Made by a program: the position numbers and the translations under genes. From NCBI RefSeq assembly GCF_038024105.1, contig NZ_CP150661.1:2871001-2935000 (forward strand): DNA of 64,000 nt. Direction: 5' to 3'. Source of the stretch: Polaribacter butkevichii (lineage in GTDB: Bacteria; Bacteroidota; Bacteroidia; Flavobacteriales; Flavobacteriaceae). Shown piece by piece: positions 44,501 through 55,399 of the stretch. The stretch's first letter is position 1. Each line of letters opens with the position of its first letter. The notes beneath the pieces were generated by a model, which had not been told where the DNA came from, ran no database searches, and saw nothing but the letters and a program-made list of their open reading frames with translations.

Positions 44501-46445
44501 TTCCTGTCATTGCATCTGCTTTTGCAACAATTGTAATAGTTTCTACTTGCCCACTTATAAGGTCTCCTACTGTCCAATTAGGAGCTGTCCAAGAACCTAT
44601 ACTTGTACTTGCGCTAATAATTGTTAAACCATTAGGAACCACATCTGAGATGTTAAGATTTGTAACTGTATTTAAACTTTTACTTTCTACTGTAATTTTA
44701 AAAGTAATGTTTTCTCCTTCCATAACTTCGGTTTTGTCAGCAGTTTTATTTACAATAATATCTGGGTTACAATAGTAAGCAGAAATTGGTTGAGAATCAT
44801 ACGTACAGCCTCCTTTTGTAACACGTACAAAATAATCTCCAGATGTTGTAGGGGTATAGGTATGGTCGGTTTCGCCTATAATTAAAAGACCATTATCATA
44901 CCATTGGTAAGATTCAAAATTTTTAGAAACGACTTCAATAGTACCGCCAGGTAAACAACCTCCACCTGTAACAGCTAATTCTGTAACAGGTACAGTGTCA
45001 AACCCAGAAAAATACCCTGCAATACCTCTATTTTCCTCAAAACCTAAAAACCCAACAGCTATGGGGCCTGTAGATTTTACAGACACATCTCCTGTAAGTC
45101 CGGTAATATAAAATGTTTTCCATTCGGTAGTGCCTGAAACAGTTTCTTCTGTAGGTAAAATAACCGCTCCATTACTATCGGCAACATCAATATCAGCGTT
45201 TGCTGTTGTAGTTGATGCGATAATAAATAAACCTCCAACTCTACCTACAGGATTAAGCCCAGGAATATCTTCTATAGCGGAGATGTGGTCCATGGTGTCT
45301 GGTAATAAGCAGTTTACTGGGGCTACGAAATTTAAACTTACTGTTTTATCAGATTTGTTGCTGGATCCGGCAAGAACTTGATAGGCATAAACGTTTTTTG
45401 TAGTGGCTATGTGCATGTTTTTTCCAATAGTGGCACCAGAATATTTAGAGGAAGGTACTTTTGTATACTCTCCGACACCAATTGTATCAAAAGGAACTGT
45501 CTCATCATTTACATAAATTTCTGTGTTTTCTTGTGTTCCTATGATGATCACAAATTCACTTTTATCTACTTCCGTTCCGTTACCACGAACAAAAATATAT
45601 TCTTTACCTAATTTATCTTCTGGTACAGGTTGGTCTGCTCCAGCGTCTTTAGAGACTTTATCAGTATCTACCCCAAAATTTAACATTCCGTTACTGATGG
45701 CTATGTCTTTATTAGAGACAATAGATGCGCCAATCCATCCGTCTTTATTAGCCGCGGGTGTTGGTAGTGTAAAGTCTGTAACAGCTTCAAGTACATAAGA
45801 CTGTCCTTTGTTTAGGTTAATCGTTATAGTACTAGAACTAATGCCGTCTACTGCAGTTGGAGATCTAAATCTACATGTTGGATCATAACCACTTATTGTT
45901 ACGGTAGTGCCGTCTTCCGTAGCCATGATACCTAATGTAGCACTAATATCCGTAGATTTATTTTTTGTAGTATTTTTTCCTTCAACAGGAGCTCCTCCCC
46001 ATTTAAATTTCTTACCTAAAGCGGCTCTACCTTTAGAGGTTATTGATGCTGCTTGTTCCGAAGAACTCCCTCTATAGTTCACGTAAAATTTTTCTTTATT
46101 ATCAGATTCAAATCTCAAACCACTATTAGATAGTGCAATACCTGTATTGGAATTGGTTACTAGAGTTATTTCGTTATCACCGTCAGCTAATGAGTAAGTT
46201 GCTGAATTTGTTTTTGATATTGATAAAGTGGCAAGTGCTGTAGTACTAGTACCTCTAAATATATTTACATTAAAACTAGAAGTTTCTGGAGTAGATAAAT
46301 AGATGGTTTGTTGTTCAATTGCTTGATTATTAACTGCTTGTTTTAGAGGAGGGAGGTAGTGTAAGTCACTTAATTGGCTATAACCAACTTGTGTTAAGGT
46401 TAATAAAATAATACTGAGAACTATTTTATATAAATTTTTTCTCAT
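41571..46445 (-). CDS. giant secreted protein 1: IgGFc-binding-like, DUF11, TSP3 repeats, T9SS sorting domain
   Basis: 1624 residues. A signal peptide (ending near VGYSQL) is followed by an IgGFc-binding-like N-terminal region (about 120-480; [19 protein letters not shown]), an Ig/PKD-like domain with [10 protein letters not shown] and YQWYDNG (about 495-560), a DUF11 domain (about 565-675; NKTADKTEV), calcium-binding thrombospondin type 3 repeats (about 682-738; [19 protein letters not shown]), a lamin-tail-like domain (about 813-980), a long beta-rich part, and a type A T9SS sorting domain (about 1548-1624; [13 protein letters not shown], ending SKKIILE). It should be exported through T9SS and fixed to the cell surface or released. 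Adhesion or matrix binding is the likely role. A TACCTTTG promoter box lies at 46513-46520. A paralogue follows at 47042-52207. Confidence 0.88.
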   Translation of the reverse strand: MRKNLYKIVLSIILLTLTQVGYSQLSDLHYLPPLKQAVNNQAIEQQTIYLSTPETSSFNVNIFRGTSTTALATLSISKTNSATYSLADGDNEITLVTNSNTGIALSNSGLRFESDNKEKFYVNYRGSSSEQAASITSKGRAALGKKFKWGGAPVEGKNTTKNKSTDISATLGIMATEDGTTVTISGYDPTCRFRSPTAVDGISSSTITINLNKGQSYVLEAVTDFTLPTPAANKDGWIGASIVSNKDIAISNGMLNFGVDTDKVSKDAGADQPVPEDKLGKEYIFVRGNGTEVDKSEFVIIIGTQENTEIYVNDETVPFDTIGVGEYTKVPSSKYSGATIGKNMHIATTKNVYAYQVLAGSSNKSDKTVSLNFVAPVNCLLPDTMDHISAIEDIPGLNPVGRVGGLFIIASTTTANADIDVADSNGAVILPTEETVSGTTEWKTFYITGLTGDVSVKSTGPIAVGFLGFEENRGIAGYFSGFDTVPVTELAVTGGGCLPGGTIEVVSKNFESYQWYDNGLLIIGETDHTYTPTTSGDYFVRVTKGGCTYDSQPISAYYCNPDIIVNKTADKTEVMEGENITFKITVESKSLNTVTNLNISDVVPNGLTIISASTSIGSWTAPNWTVGDLISGQVETITIVAKADAMTGINATSAKVNTATNTQDQTDSNTTTDSPSVSFNLLRDYDGDGVADIYDIDDDNDGILDTEEGNIDTDNDGIPNHLDLDSDGDGCPDAIEANVPTTFKEAPVSNLDTDNITTIITNIANAVIDITQDLVGANGLANSLEDVDTDASAINYTSTYTNYALDTALKACGTPMITQIYTTDTEHWVEITNIDPTNIVGINAATLALFKDESDPTTATSPVIFANTTAIQPGTSILITNNLTNTSLTNANVTPITDANVVDFENADDVLVLTKGTEINAWNGKVDVVSAIADNTSYVRIDETLVPNTAYDATEWVAFIDDTIVTYSDAANDNTIERHAHAPLLSEIVNANDDANIRPGLHNFGRTRRSNTAWSSGYPDRSRNVQIFKNFSTSDKISARKLEVRNSIFSITDNLLVVTNEVKITNSTDEIRLISSDNTNKAQLIQTHTSTSKVTGAGKLLVDQYATVPSKYRYNYLGSPVNTIGKTNFTVASVLKDGTKPLDATSTIGNGSTNIAKEITFVTGYDGDYTKSPIEIAEYWIYTYAASADGKSNWLQKFKGGIIAQTDGFLLKGPGSLNQNTKGQNYTFVGTPKDGTLTTTISAGDFYLVGNPYASAISAKKFIQDNLDTTNGSLYFWEHGGEKASSDGSEGHNYGGYIGGYGVRNLSGGVAATSVSSNNTSDNGTPTLGTGSYTEPKAFIAIGQGFFINGDDAASTTIDNIQFNNSQREYIQEGNDSYFFKSENKKLSAKTQGTQNTLSIIKLGMNYINDDNLPLHRQLLISFKNNNSFDFDRGYDTEIYDVGTTDIYWKFPNNDKKYVITGVQSISDELEIPLELIISKDGQVTIGLDEWNAIESDVYLKDKLTNTSYALNSKTIDLTLAKGTYTDRFVLAFSKTTTLSVDDTLLENKVTAYVDNNAKEIIINNNSNLELKKVALFNLLGQKIVEWNNIKTESRLKINNLSKAIYIVNIATEKGMVSKKIILE

Positions 46446-46512
46446 TTTGGGGGATGTTGAGTATTTTATATTATAAAATGCTAATGTAATAATAAAATGA
46501 GTTGTTGTAAAA

Positions 46513-46520
46513 CAAAGGTA
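46513..46520 (-). promoter_or_regulatory. -7 promoter element for giant gene 1
   Basis: On the minus strand TACCTTTG matches TAnnTTTG, about 70 bases before the ATG. No convincing -33 TTTG is seen. Confidence 0.45.
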
Positions 46521-46597
46521 TCAGTACTTTAGAATATTAATAATTGATTTTATATGGTAAATAGGCTGTTAGTTGCTTCTTCTATATTTTAAAAGAG

Positions 46598-46834
46598 CTT
46601 TAGAAGATGATAACTATATTGCTTTTTTAGATATCAATCCAAATGATAAATCATTAAAAAAGAAGTTGCATGTAAAAGAGTTTGTACGAGTGTTATGGGT
46701 TTAGAAGTACTATATGTACACATATATTTAGTGCCTACAAATACAATGGAAGATATTCAATTTATTAAAAAAGTAAAATTTATAAATGATGGGTTTGTGG
46801 TATTAGTAGTAAGTAGTTCTAATCAATTTGAATA
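46598..46834 (+). pseudogene. decayed copy of the HIT gene
   Basis: Aligns to 40939-41328: DDNYIAFLDINPN is preserved, then about 115 bases are missing and the frame shifts, hitting a stop. Downstream, CKRVC, GLEV, LVPTN and SNQFE are still legible in the other frame. The triad HVHVH has become YVHIY. The 5' end of the gene is missing. Confidence 0.85.
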
Positions 46835-46835
46835 A

Positions 46836-46980
46836 GAGAAAACCATGGATTAAATTTGGTTTTTTGTATGTTTATTGGGATGGATTTTTTTTGGCCATTA
46901 ATTGACGGAGAAGAGATTACCTTAAAAATAACACTTCTAAAGTTTAATTTTTGGATATAGTTTTATTAATTTTAGGAATA
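46836..46980 (+). pseudogene. decayed copy of the small membrane protein gene
   Basis: Follows the HIT remnant as in the intact locus. Conserved blocks include CCATGGATTAAATTTGG, TTTTGTATGTTTATTGG and TGGCCATTAATTGA. The original ATG is lost (GATGAAACC has become GAGAAAACC) and small deletions break the frame. Confidence 0.8.
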
Positions 46981-46986
46981 AAAAAA

Positions 46987-47018
46987 TAACCACGTTCTAA
47001 AAATAAAAACGTGGTTAC
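46987..47018 (-). terminator. terminator of the second giant T9SS gene
   Basis: TAACCACGTTCT and AAAACGTGGTTA form a stem followed on the minus strand by a T run. It is the duplicated version of 41517-41548. Confidence 0.75.
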
Positions 47019-47041
47019 CTTATAAGTGCTTTAAAATTAAA

Positions 47042-50000
47042 TTATTCTAATATAACTTTTTTAGAAACGATTCCTTTTTCTGTTGCTATGTTTACAATAT
47101 AAACGGTTTTAGAAAGGTTTTTAATTTTTAATCTACTTTCTGCTGTAGCTGTTTCAAAGTCAGTCCATTTGTTTACTTGTTGACCTGTAAGGTTAAATAA
47201 TTTTACATTTTCTATTTGTAAATTACTGTTATTGTTAATAACCAACTCTTGTGTATTATTATCTAAATAAACAGAGATGTTTGTGTCTAAAATTACAGAA
47301 TCTTTAGTATCTAGAGTTGCTTCTATTTCTGGTTTAATATTTTTAAATCCTAAATAAAACCTTTCTGAATAGGTTCCTTTTACTAAAGTTAAAGCAATTT
47401 TTGCGTTGTTTAATAAATAAGAGGTTTCTGTTACTCTATCTATTAAATAGATGTTTCTGTCAATTGCATTCCACTCATCAATACCAATAGTAATTGTACC
47501 TGTGTTTTTTAAAGTAATTTCTAAAGGAATTTCTAGGTCTTCGGTAATACTTTGCACACCTGTAATTGCATATTTATTGTCATTACTTGGAAATTTCCAG
47601 TAGATATCGGTTGTTCCAGCATCATAAATTGGTGCATCGTATCCTGTTTCAAATTCAAATGAATTTCCGTTTTTAAATGAAATACCTATTTGTCTATGCA
47701 GGCTTAATTCATTATTGTTTTTATAATCCATACCTAGTTTAATAATAGGTAATGTGTTTGTAAAGTCGGTTGTTTTTGCTTTTTTATTACTGCTTTTAAA
47801 GAAAACGGATTCTGCTCCTTCAGTAATATATTCTCTTTGGCTATTATTAAAGTTAATCGTTCCGCCATTTTCATTAGCTGTAACAAAAAAACCTTGTCCG
47901 ATAGGTATATACGCACCTGGAATTTTGTAGTCTCCGTTACCTAATGAAGGTGCTGCATCATTTGCGCCATCTCCGGTTAAAGTAATTTCGTTAATATAGA
48001 TTTTTATCTTTGAAGTTTCATCAGGATAAATAAATTCTATTTCATCAGAAACTTTTATATCTGTTACAATAAAAACATTTGCATAGTTACCAGGTACAGT
48101 GTTAAGGTAAGTAGGATGATCTACCCCGTTTATTTTAATATTTAAAAATAGAGATTGATTTGTTTTATAATTTATAAATAATGAATCTGCGTTAACACCA
48201 CTTGTAAAAGCAACTTTTTGATTGTATCCGTTTAACAATACTCCGCTCATTTCATCATCGGTATAAATTTCTGCACCATTAGATAGTGTTCCTGTTTCTG
48301 CTTCAATAACACTATTTGTGCGTGTTGCACCATTGTTAGTTGATACTTGGTTTGCAGCAATTCCCATAGCACTGTTTCTTATTGCGTAACCACCAATATA
48401 CCCACCGTAATTATGTCCTTGGTTTTTAGCTTCGGTACTTTCTTCTCCATCATGTTCCCAAAAATAGATATTACCTGTTATTGTGTTTTTATTGTCTTCT
48501 ATAAACTTTTTAGCACTCATTGTAGATGCGTATGGGTTTCCTAGAAGGTAAGATTGTTGCGCGCCAATAGTAGTGCTTAAATCTCCGTCTTTTGGTGTAC
48601 CTGTAAAAGTGTAATTTTGTGCAGTACCAGTTCCTTTAATTGTAAAACCGTCGGTTTGTGAAATTGTTCTGTTTTTATATTTATGAGACCAATTACTTCT
48701 TCCTGATGCGTTTGAATAGGTGTAAACCCAGTACTCTGCTATAGAAATTGGTGATGTTGCACTACCGTCATAACCGGTTACAAAATTTATATCTTTTATT
48801 GTAGAAGTTGTAGAGGTAGGTGTTGTTCCGTCTTTTAGCACATTTTCTAAAGTAAAAGAATTGCTACCAACAGTGTTTACAGGCGAACTCATGTAGTTAT
48901 ATCTGTATTTACTTGGTACATTTGAGTTTTGATCGATAAGAATTTTACCTAAACCTGTTACTAGTTTATCTCCTTCGTGCGTTTGTATTAGTTGTGCTTT
49001 ATTAGTATCATCAGAACTAACCAATCTAATTTCATCTGTAGCACTATCGATGTTAATGTTGTTTGTTACTACTAATAAATTATCCGTAATACTAAAAATA
49101 CTTCCGTTTTTAACTTCAAATTTTCTAGCACTTAGTTTTTCTGAAAAAGAATATGTTTCAGAAATTTGTACGTTTCTAGATCTATCAGGATATCCATTAG
49201 ACCAATCAGAACTCGTTCTATTTGTTAGTCCAAAGTTGTGTAAACCTGGTTTAATGTTAGCGTTGTTATTGGCAGTTGCTATTTCTGATAATAAAGGATC
49301 GTGTGTATGACGTTCTACGTTATCTTCATTCTCTAAATCTGAATACGTAATAATATTATCATTTATAAAAGCTACCCATTCTGTTGTGTCTGTAGTTATA
49401 TTTGGTTCTAAAATTTCATCAATACGCACATAACTAGTGCTGTCTTTTATTGTTTCTAAAACATCAATTCTTGTTTCCCAAGCAGTATTGTTAGATGTTC
49501 TTGTTAATGCTATAATATCATTTTCTCCAGCAAAATTGGTAACATTTGTATTTACTATTTCTACTGCAGAAGAAAGTTTATTTGTAACACTACCTGCTGA
49601 TATCAATATAGATTCACCTGGGTTAATAGTATTTGTATTAGAAGTATAGGCTGTAGGTGCTTTACCTGTTTGATCTCCATTAGTATTTTTAAAGAGTGTA
49701 ATAATAGCTGCGTTTGGTGCTACAATATTTGTAGTATCTGTATTGGTAATTTCTATCCAACGTTCATTTTCGGTTTGATATACTTGTGTTATCATAGCAA
49801 CTCCACAAACATTAACAGTAGAGTTTAAAGCATACGTGTTATAGGTAGAAGTATAGTTTATTGAGGTTGCATCTGTATCATTTAATTCTAAGCTGTTAGC
49901 TAATCCGTTGCTGCCAACAGGGTTGTTTGTAATGTTTATAACAGCATTTGTGGTATTGGTGATTGTGTTGTTTGTGCCATTACCATTGGTTACACCTGTA

Positions 50001-52207
50001 TTTTCTAAAGCAGCAGGTATTCTTGCTTCTATAGTGTCTGGACAACCATCACCATCAGAATCTAAATCTAATAAATTAGGGATACCATCGTTATCTATAT
50101 CATCGTTTCCTTCAACAGTGTCTAAAACACCATCGTTATCATCGTCAATATCATATATATCTGCAACGCCATCACCATCATAATCTCTTAAAGTATTAAA
50201 AGATACAGAAGGGGTGTCTGTAGTAATATTACTATCTACTTGGTCTTGTGAGTTTGTTGCTGTGTTTGTTAATTCTGTGCTAGCGGTAATGCCTGTCATT
50301 GGATCAACAATAGTTTTTATTGTAATGGTTTCTATTTGTCCGCTTGTAAGTGTACCTACTGTCCAGTTTGGTGCAGACCAAGATCCTGTACTTGCTTCCG
50401 CACTAGATATTGTTAATCCACTAGGGATTACATCTGAAATGTTAACATTTGTTACAGGGCCTAATCCTTTACTTTCTACAGTAATTTTAAAAGTAATTGT
50501 ACCACCTTCTATAACTTCTGTTTTGTCTGATGTTTTATTTACAACAATATCTGGGTTACAGTAGTAAGCAGAAATTGGTTGAGAATTATAAGTACATCCT
50601 CCTTTAGAAACACTTACATAATAATCACCAGATGTAGTTGGTGTATAACTAGGGCTAGTTGCTCCTTGTACTAAAGCACCATTATCATACCATTGGTATG
50701 TTTCAAAATCTTTATTTACTACTTCAATAGCAGCATTTGGTAAACATCCACCGCCTGTAATAGCTAATTCTGTAACAGGTACAGTATCAAACCCAGAAAA
50801 ATATCCAGCTACACCTATGTTTTTACTTTGTCCTGTAAAACCAACAGCTATTGGTCCTGTAGATTCTACGGAAACATTTCCTTTAAGGTTTGCAATGTAA
50901 AATGTTTTCCAAGCAGAATTACCCGAAACGGCTTCTTCTGAAGCTAAATCAATTTTTTTGTTGTTGTCTTTTACAATAATATCTGCGTTGTTTGTTGTGG
51001 TAGACGCAATTATAAATATGCCTCCTGTAACCGAGATTCCAGAAAGGTCTGTAATGTTGTATATAAAATCCATAGTATCTGGTAGCAAACAGCTTACAGG
51101 TGCTACAAAATTTAAGCTAACTGTTTTAGTGAAAGAGCTACCAGAAAGCACTTGATAAGCATATACGTTCTTGTTAGATTTTACAAACATGTTTTTTCCA
51201 ACGGATGTACCTGTGTATTTAGAAGCAGGTATTTTTACATATTCTCCAACCCCAATAGTAGCAAATGGAATAGTATTTTCATCAACTATTGTATTTACAT
51301 AGACTTTAGTGTTTGCTTGTGTACCAATAATGATAACAAACTCATTAGTTGCCCCACCTTGCCCACGAACAAAAACATATTCTTGACCTAATTTATCTTC
51401 TGGTACTGGTTGATCTGCTCCTGCATCTCTAGCTTCACTATTAGATTCTACACCAAAATTTAGCATTCCGTTACTTATAGCAATGTCTTTATCAGAATTA
51501 ATAGAGGCTCCAATCCATCCGTCTATATTTGCATCAGTAGCTTCTTTTGCAGCTTCAACTACATAAGACTCTCCTTTATTTAAAACGATATTAATAGAGT
51601 TAGCGTCTATGCCATCCACTACTCCTTCTGACCTGAATTTACATTCTGTATTATAACCGCTAATTGTAATTGCAGTATTGTCTTCTGTTGCCATAATACC
51701 AAGTGTAGCGGTCATAGAACTATGACTAGCATCAATAGGAGCTCCTCCCCATTTAAATTTTTTACCTAAAGCTGCTCTACCTTTAGAAGTAATAGAAGCT
51801 CCCTGGGCACTAGAACGACCTCTATAATTCACATAAAATTTTTCTCCATTGGGAGCCTCAAAGCGTAAACCACTATTTTTTAAAACAACTCCGGTGTTTG
51901 CATTAGATACCAGAGTTATATTGTTATCACCGTTAGTTAAACCATAAGTTACAGGTGTAGATTTAGATAAAGATAAGGTGGCAATAGCTGTAGTATTGGT
52001 ACCTTGATAAATTTTAACATCAAAACTATTTGTTTCTGGAGTTGATAAATACACTTTTTGCTGCTTAATAGCTTGGTTATTGCCGTATTGTTTTAAAGGT
52101 GGCAAAAAGTGTAAGTCGCTTAATTGACCATAACTTATCTGAGAAAAAGTAAATAGAATAATAAATAAAAATGCTCTCTTTAATTTTTTAAACCTTAAGA
52201 TGTTCAT
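47042..52207 (-). CDS. giant secreted protein 2: paralogue with an added carbohydrate-binding-like insert
   Basis: 1721 residues, colinear with the 1624-residue neighbour: signal peptide (ISYGQL), IgGFc-binding-like region, Ig/PKD-like domain (about 484-550), DUF11 (about 555-665), TSP3 repeats (about 672-725), lamin-tail-like domain (about 804-970), beta-rich part and T9SS type A sorting domain (about 1644-1721, ending SKKVILE). Between about 1296 and 1410 it has an insert absent from protein 1, starting [16 protein letters not shown] and containing [12 protein letters not shown] and [11 protein letters not shown]; this looks like a CBM6/CBM35 beta-sandwich. A TAAATTTG box lies at 52248-52255. 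The two proteins may bind different surfaces. Confidence 0.88.
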   Translation of the reverse strand: MNILRFKKLKRAFLFIILFTFSQISYGQLSDLHFLPPLKQYGNNQAIKQQKVYLSTPETNSFDVKIYQGTNTTAIATLSLSKSTPVTYGLTNGDNNITLVSNANTGVVLKNSGLRFEAPNGEKFYVNYRGRSSAQGASITSKGRAALGKKFKWGGAPIDASHSSMTATLGIMATEDNTAITISGYNTECKFRSEGVVDGIDANSINIVLNKGESYVVEAAKEATDANIDGWIGASINSDKDIAISNGMLNFGVESNSEARDAGADQPVPEDKLGQEYVFVRGQGGATNEFVIIIGTQANTKVYVNTIVDENTIPFATIGVGEYVKIPASKYTGTSVGKNMFVKSNKNVYAYQVLSGSSFTKTVSLNFVAPVSCLLPDTMDFIYNITDLSGISVTGGIFIIASTTTNNADIIVKDNNKKIDLASEEAVSGNSAWKTFYIANLKGNVSVESTGPIAVGFTGQSKNIGVAGYFSGFDTVPVTELAITGGGCLPNAAIEVVNKDFETYQWYDNGALVQGATSPSYTPTTSGDYYVSVSKGGCTYNSQPISAYYCNPDIVVNKTSDKTEVIEGGTITFKITVESKGLGPVTNVNISDVIPSGLTISSAEASTGSWSAPNWTVGTLTSGQIETITIKTIVDPMTGITASTELTNTATNSQDQVDSNITTDTPSVSFNTLRDYDGDGVADIYDIDDDNDGVLDTVEGNDDIDNDGIPNLLDLDSDGDGCPDTIEARIPAALENTGVTNGNGTNNTITNTTNAVINITNNPVGSNGLANSLELNDTDATSINYTSTYNTYALNSTVNVCGVAMITQVYQTENERWIEITNTDTTNIVAPNAAIITLFKNTNGDQTGKAPTAYTSNTNTINPGESILISAGSVTNKLSSAVEIVNTNVTNFAGENDIIALTRTSNNTAWETRIDVLETIKDSTSYVRIDEILEPNITTDTTEWVAFINDNIITYSDLENEDNVERHTHDPLLSEIATANNNANIKPGLHNFGLTNRTSSDWSNGYPDRSRNVQISETYSFSEKLSARKFEVKNGSIFSITDNLLVVTNNINIDSATDEIRLVSSDDTNKAQLIQTHEGDKLVTGLGKILIDQNSNVPSKYRYNYMSSPVNTVGSNSFTLENVLKDGTTPTSTTSTIKDINFVTGYDGSATSPISIAEYWVYTYSNASGRSNWSHKYKNRTISQTDGFTIKGTGTAQNYTFTGTPKDGDLSTTIGAQQSYLLGNPYASTMSAKKFIEDNKNTITGNIYFWEHDGEESTEAKNQGHNYGGYIGGYAIRNSAMGIAANQVSTNNGATRTNSVIEAETGTLSNGAEIYTDDEMSGVLLNGYNQKVAFTSGVNADSLFINYKTNQSLFLNIKINGVDHPTYLNTVPGNYANVFIVTDIKVSDEIEFIYPDETSKIKIYINEITLTGDGANDAAPSLGNGDYKIPGAYIPIGQGFFVTANENGGTINFNNSQREYITEGAESVFFKSSNKKAKTTDFTNTLPIIKLGMDYKNNNELSLHRQIGISFKNGNSFEFETGYDAPIYDAGTTDIYWKFPSNDNKYAITGVQSITEDLEIPLEITLKNTGTITIGIDEWNAIDRNIYLIDRVTETSYLLNNAKIALTLVKGTYSERFYLGFKNIKPEIEATLDTKDSVILDTNISVYLDNNTQELVINNNSNLQIENVKLFNLTGQQVNKWTDFETATAESRLKIKNLSKTVYIVNIATEKGIVSKKVILE

Positions 52208-52525
52208 ATATAGCTGGTTTTTAAATTTTTAATATCGTTTGGAGCTACAAATTTAGTGATGAGGTTTAAAAAAATGTGGTGTTTTTATTCGAGTGGTTTT
52301 TTTATGTATTTAAAATGCAGTTTTGTGTAGTTGAAATGCTTTTGTAATTAGATAAAATAGGTTGAATAACTATTTTTTAAGCAAGAAAAGTGCTAATTTT
52401 AGAACCTATTGGTGCCTAAAGGGTGTTAATTTTATCAATAAAGTTGGGTGTTGGCAAGTTTTTTAGTGTTTGCAACAAGCATTAAATAGATACACTTTTT
52501 AGGGTGTATAGCAAAAACCATTCAA
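52208..52525. other. intergenic gap between giant gene 2 and the histidine kinase gene
   Basis: AT-rich sequence with no ORF or strong hairpin. On the minus strand TAAATTTG (52248-52255) is a plausible -7 element for the giant gene, about 40 bases before its start. Confidence 0.5.
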
Positions 52526-53677
52526 CTATACTTTGTCTAAAAGGATTTCAAAAGTAGTTCCTTTTCCAATTTCAGATTTTTGGACAAATATTTTTCCTTT
52601 GTGATAATCAGAAACAATACGTTTAGAAAGAGATAGGCCTAAGCCCCAACCACGTTTTTTAGTGGTAAATCCAGGTTTAAAAATTTGCTTAAATAGTTTT
52701 TTAGGCATTCCTTTACCAGTGTCAGAAATGGTGATTTTTACTTTTCTAGAAGTATTTTCTATGTTTAGTTTTAGTTCTCCTTTGCCTAACATGGCGTCAA
52801 TGGCATTTTTAATGAGGTTTTCTACAACCCATCCAAATAATTCGGTATTTAAGTTTGTGTAAATCTCATCATCAGTAGTGATAAAAGAGAAGGATATTTG
52901 TTTAGAACTTCTAGATTCTAAATAATCGAAAGCTTGCTTTGTAATAGCAACCACATTTTCTTTTTTTAATTCTGGAGTAGAACCAATTTTAGAAAAACGA
53001 TTGGCAATGGTGTTTAGTCTGCTAACATCTTTTTCTATTTCGTCTACATATTTATCATCTACTTTTTCCATTTTTAAAATGGCAATCCATCCTAAAAGAG
53101 AAGATAAAGGGGTGCCTATTTGATGTGCTGTTTCTTTAGCCATACCTGTCCAAAGTTTATTAGTTTCTGCAACTTTGTTAGAGTTGTAAAACATATAAAT
53201 AACACTTAGAAAGAGTACAAGAATTAAAATTAATGCAATAGGGTAGTAGGTAAGTCTATTTAATAAATCCGAATTTCGGTAGTAAATAAATTGTTTGTTT
53301 TTCCCCTTATAACTCACTTCAATGGGCTCGTTTTCTGCCTTCATTTCTAGCAATTGTTTTTCTAAATAACTAGTTTTTAAAGCTTTTACAGAGTCAAGGT
53401 TTTGAAAATATTCTATCGCTCCCTGGTCATTCACTAAAATCATTGGAATATTACTGTTGTTCTCAATTATTTTTAAAGGCAAATCTACATTTGCGTCTAA
53501 GTTGGTGTCACTGGCTATTTCCTTTTGAGCAGTTGCTAAAATTTCCATTTTAATACGCTCTTCATGTTTAAATTTTTGAAAGAACGTATACGTATTCCAT
53601 AGAATTAACGAGACAATAATTAACGAAACAAAAATTGTAATTCGTTTAAATAAAAGAGTATTAGAGAAAATTTTCAT
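52526..53677 (-). CDS. sensor histidine kinase
   Basis: A 383-residue inner-membrane kinase. Two transmembrane helices (about 11-28 and 148-166) flank a periplasmic sensor of about 115 residues. Cytoplasmic motifs: H-box KETAHQIGTPLSSLLGW with the phospho-accepting His, N-box NLIKNAIDAML, D-box ISDTGKGMP and G-box GWGLGLSLSKRIV. There is no HAMP of clear form and no response regulator beside it, so its partner must lie elsewhere. It is divergent from the flavin reductase gene. Confidence 0.9.
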   Translation of the reverse strand: MKIFSNTLLFKRITIFVSLIIVSLILWNTYTFFQKFKHEERIKMEILATAQKEIASDTNLDANVDLPLKIIENNSNIPMILVNDQGAIEYFQNLDSVKALKTSYLEKQLLEMKAENEPIEVSYKGKNKQFIYYRNSDLLNRLTYYPIALILILVLFLSVIYMFYNSNKVAETNKLWTGMAKETAHQIGTPLSSLLGWIAILKMEKVDDKYVDEIEKDVSRLNTIANRFSKIGSTPELKKENVVAITKQAFDYLESRSSKQISFSFITTDDEIYTNLNTELFGWVVENLIKNAIDAMLGKGELKLNIENTSRKVKITISDTGKGMPKKLFKQIFKPGFTTKKRGWGLGLSLSKRIVSDYHKGKIFVQKSEIGKGTTFEILLDKV

Positions 53678-53727
53678 TAAAACAAATATAAGGTTTCTTG
53701 TATATAACTCATTTAAAGATTAGATAG

Positions 53728-53735
53728 TATCTTTA
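53728..53735 (+). promoter_or_regulatory. possible -7 element for the flavin reductase gene
   Basis: TATCTTTA resembles TAnnTTTG, 20 bases before the ATG at 53755, within the short divergent spacer with the histidine kinase gene. Confidence 0.4.
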
Positions 53736-53754
53736 CGTAACTAAAAATTTGTTT

Positions 53755-54615
53755 ATGCTTTCTATCAATCCAAAAGACATTTCTACTCACAAATTACATG
53801 GTTATTTATTGGGAGCCATAGCACCAAGACCTATTGCTTTTGCAAGTACAGTTGATGTAGACGGAAATCCGAATTTATCACCATTTAGTTTTTTTAATAT
53901 TTTTGGTGCAAATCCGCCAATATTAGTTTTTTCTCCCGCAAGAAGAGTAAAAGATAATACTATAAAACATACTTTAGAGAATGTAGTAGCTACCAAAGAG
54001 GTGGTTATAAATGTGGTAAATTATGCCATGGTACAACAAATGTCTTTAAGTTCTACAGAATATCCAGAAGGGGTAAATGAGTTTGAAAAAGCAGGGTTTA
54101 CGATGTTGCCTTCGGATAAAATAAAACCATTTAGAGTAGCAGAATCTCCAGTACAATTAGAATGTAAAGTAAAGGATATTATTTTTACAGGTGATGAAGG
54201 TGGTGCAGGGAATTTAGTAGTTTGCGAGGTTGTAAAAGTACATATTTCAGAAACTGTTTTAGCTGATGATGGTAGCATAGATCAACATAAAATTGATTTA
54301 GTAGCTAGAGCAGGTGGTAATTACTACACAAGAGCCAAAGATGGTTTTTTTGAAATACCAAAACCAATAGCTTCTTTAGGGATTGGAGTAGATCAAATTC
54401 CTTTAGAAATTAGAAATAGTACTGTTTTAACAGGTAATGATTTAGGGATGCTTGGTAATGTAGAACAATTACCAACAGCAGAGGATGTTAATAACTTTAA
54501 GGAAGAACATTCTGAATTTATTGGATTAGAAACCACAAAAAAACATACATTTGCGAAAGCGTATTTAAAAAAGAATGATGTAGAAAGTGCTTGGAAAGTA
54601 CTTTTATTAAATTAG
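53755..54615 (+). CDS. flavin reductase family protein
   Basis: A 286-residue FMN-binding split-barrel protein. The N-terminal part carries GAIAPRPIAFASTVD and LSPFSFFNIFGANPPILVFSPA, typical of flavin reductase-like proteins that bind FMN. These proteins supply reduced flavin or act as small-molecule oxidoreductases; the substrate is not clear. The ATG at 53755 (LSINPKDIS) is preferred over an in-frame TTG 6 bases earlier. DUF3127 follows 5 bases after its stop. Confidence 0.87.
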   Translation: MLSINPKDISTHKLHGYLLGAIAPRPIAFASTVDVDGNPNLSPFSFFNIFGANPPILVFSPARRVKDNTIKHTLENVVATKEVVINVVNYAMVQQMSLSSTEYPEGVNEFEKAGFTMLPSDKIKPFRVAESPVQLECKVKDIIFTGDEGGAGNLVVCEVVKVHISETVLADDGSIDQHKIDLVARAGGNYYTRAKDGFFEIPKPIASLGIGVDQIPLEIRNSTVLTGNDLGMLGNVEQLPTAEDVNNFKEEHSEFIGLETTKKHTFAKAYLKKNDVESAWKVLLLN

Positions 54616-54620
54616 AAATT

Positions 54621-54989
54621 ATGGAAGTTATTGGTAAAGTAAAATTAATTGGAGACGTTCAAACTTTTGGAGCTAACGGGTTTCAAAAAAGAGAATTAGT
54701 AGTTACAACAGACGATCAATATCCACAAATGATAATGATAGAGTTTGTACAAGATAAATGTGACTTGTTAAACAATTATAAAGTTGGGCAAGATGTAAAA
54801 GTTGCAATCAATTTAAGAGGTAGAGAGTGGATTAACCCACAAGGTGAAGCTAAATACTTTAACTCTATTCAAGGTTGGAGAATTGAAAGTTTATCTCAAG
54901 GTGCAGCTAGTGGTAATATACCTCCTGCAGATAATTTTGAGCCAGCATCTAAAATTACAGATGAAGAGCCAGATGATTTACCTTTCTAG
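54621..54989 (+). CDS. DUF3127 domain protein
   Basis: A 122-residue OB-fold-like protein (EVIGKVKLIGDVQTFGANGFQ, INLRGREWINPQGE, YFNSIQGWRIE) ending in an acidic tail, EEPDDLPF. The tail resembles the acidic tip (DDDIPF) of single-stranded DNA-binding proteins, so a nucleic-acid role is possible but unproven. The ATG at 54621 is chosen over one at 54591 because the latter would run into the previous gene. Confidence 0.8.
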   Translation: MEVIGKVKLIGDVQTFGANGFQKRELVVTTDDQYPQMIMIEFVQDKCDLLNNYKVGQDVKVAINLRGREWINPQGEAKYFNSIQGWRIESLSQGAASGNIPPADNFEPASKITDEEPDDLPF

Positions 54990-55024
54990 AAAATAAATTA
55001 GATTACTAGAAAGTTAGATTTCTA

Positions 55025-55069
55025 GATAAAAAAAAGAGTGTAAATTTAATTTACACTCTTTTTTTTATC
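55025..55069. terminator. bidirectional terminator between DUF3127 and DUF1456 genes
   Basis: AAGAGTGTAAAT-tta-ATTTACACTCTT flanked by A and T runs is a perfect stem that can work on both strands. Confidence 0.88.
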
Positions 55070-55121
55070 TAATATTTTGTTTTTTTCTTGCTAAAATCGA
55101 AGCGGTCTAACAATTTAAAAA

Positions 55122-55367
55122 TTATTTTTTTTCTCCTTTTTTAGGCATTGGCCCACGTAAATGAATAACCAATCCGTTTAGAAAATTACGTAAAATTTGA
55201 TCTTGACATTCCATATATTTTGGATGGTCTTCACTTCTAAATAAAGCACCTAATTCTGCTTTACTTACTTTAAAGTCTACTAAAGCACAAATTTCTACAA
55301 TATCTGTATCTCGTAATTTATGAGCTACACGTAGTTTTTTTAAAATATCATTATTTGTTAATCCCAT
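55122..55367 (-). CDS. DUF1456 family protein (YehS-like)
   Basis: An 81-residue soluble protein, one DUF1456 unit (NNDILKKLRVAHKLRDTDIVEI, then LRNFLNGLVIHLRGP). E. coli YehS has two such units; here only one is present. Function unknown. The ATG at 55367 fits the family start; the longer frame to 55427 would overlap the neighbouring membrane protein gene. Confidence 0.78.
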   Translation of the reverse strand: MGLTNNDILKKLRVAHKLRDTDIVEICALVDFKVSKAELGALFRSEDHPKYMECQDQILRNFLNGLVIHLRGPMPKKGEKK

Positions 55368-55399
55368 ACAGCAAAGATAATTATTTTTAAACGGATTGT

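Noticed and set aside
42261..45798. Several open frames of 60-115 codons antisense to the first giant gene
   Set aside because: They are low-complexity reverse translations of a beta-rich, Ser/Thr-rich coding strand, with no start context or family match. The same occurs opposite the second giant gene (48347-51391).
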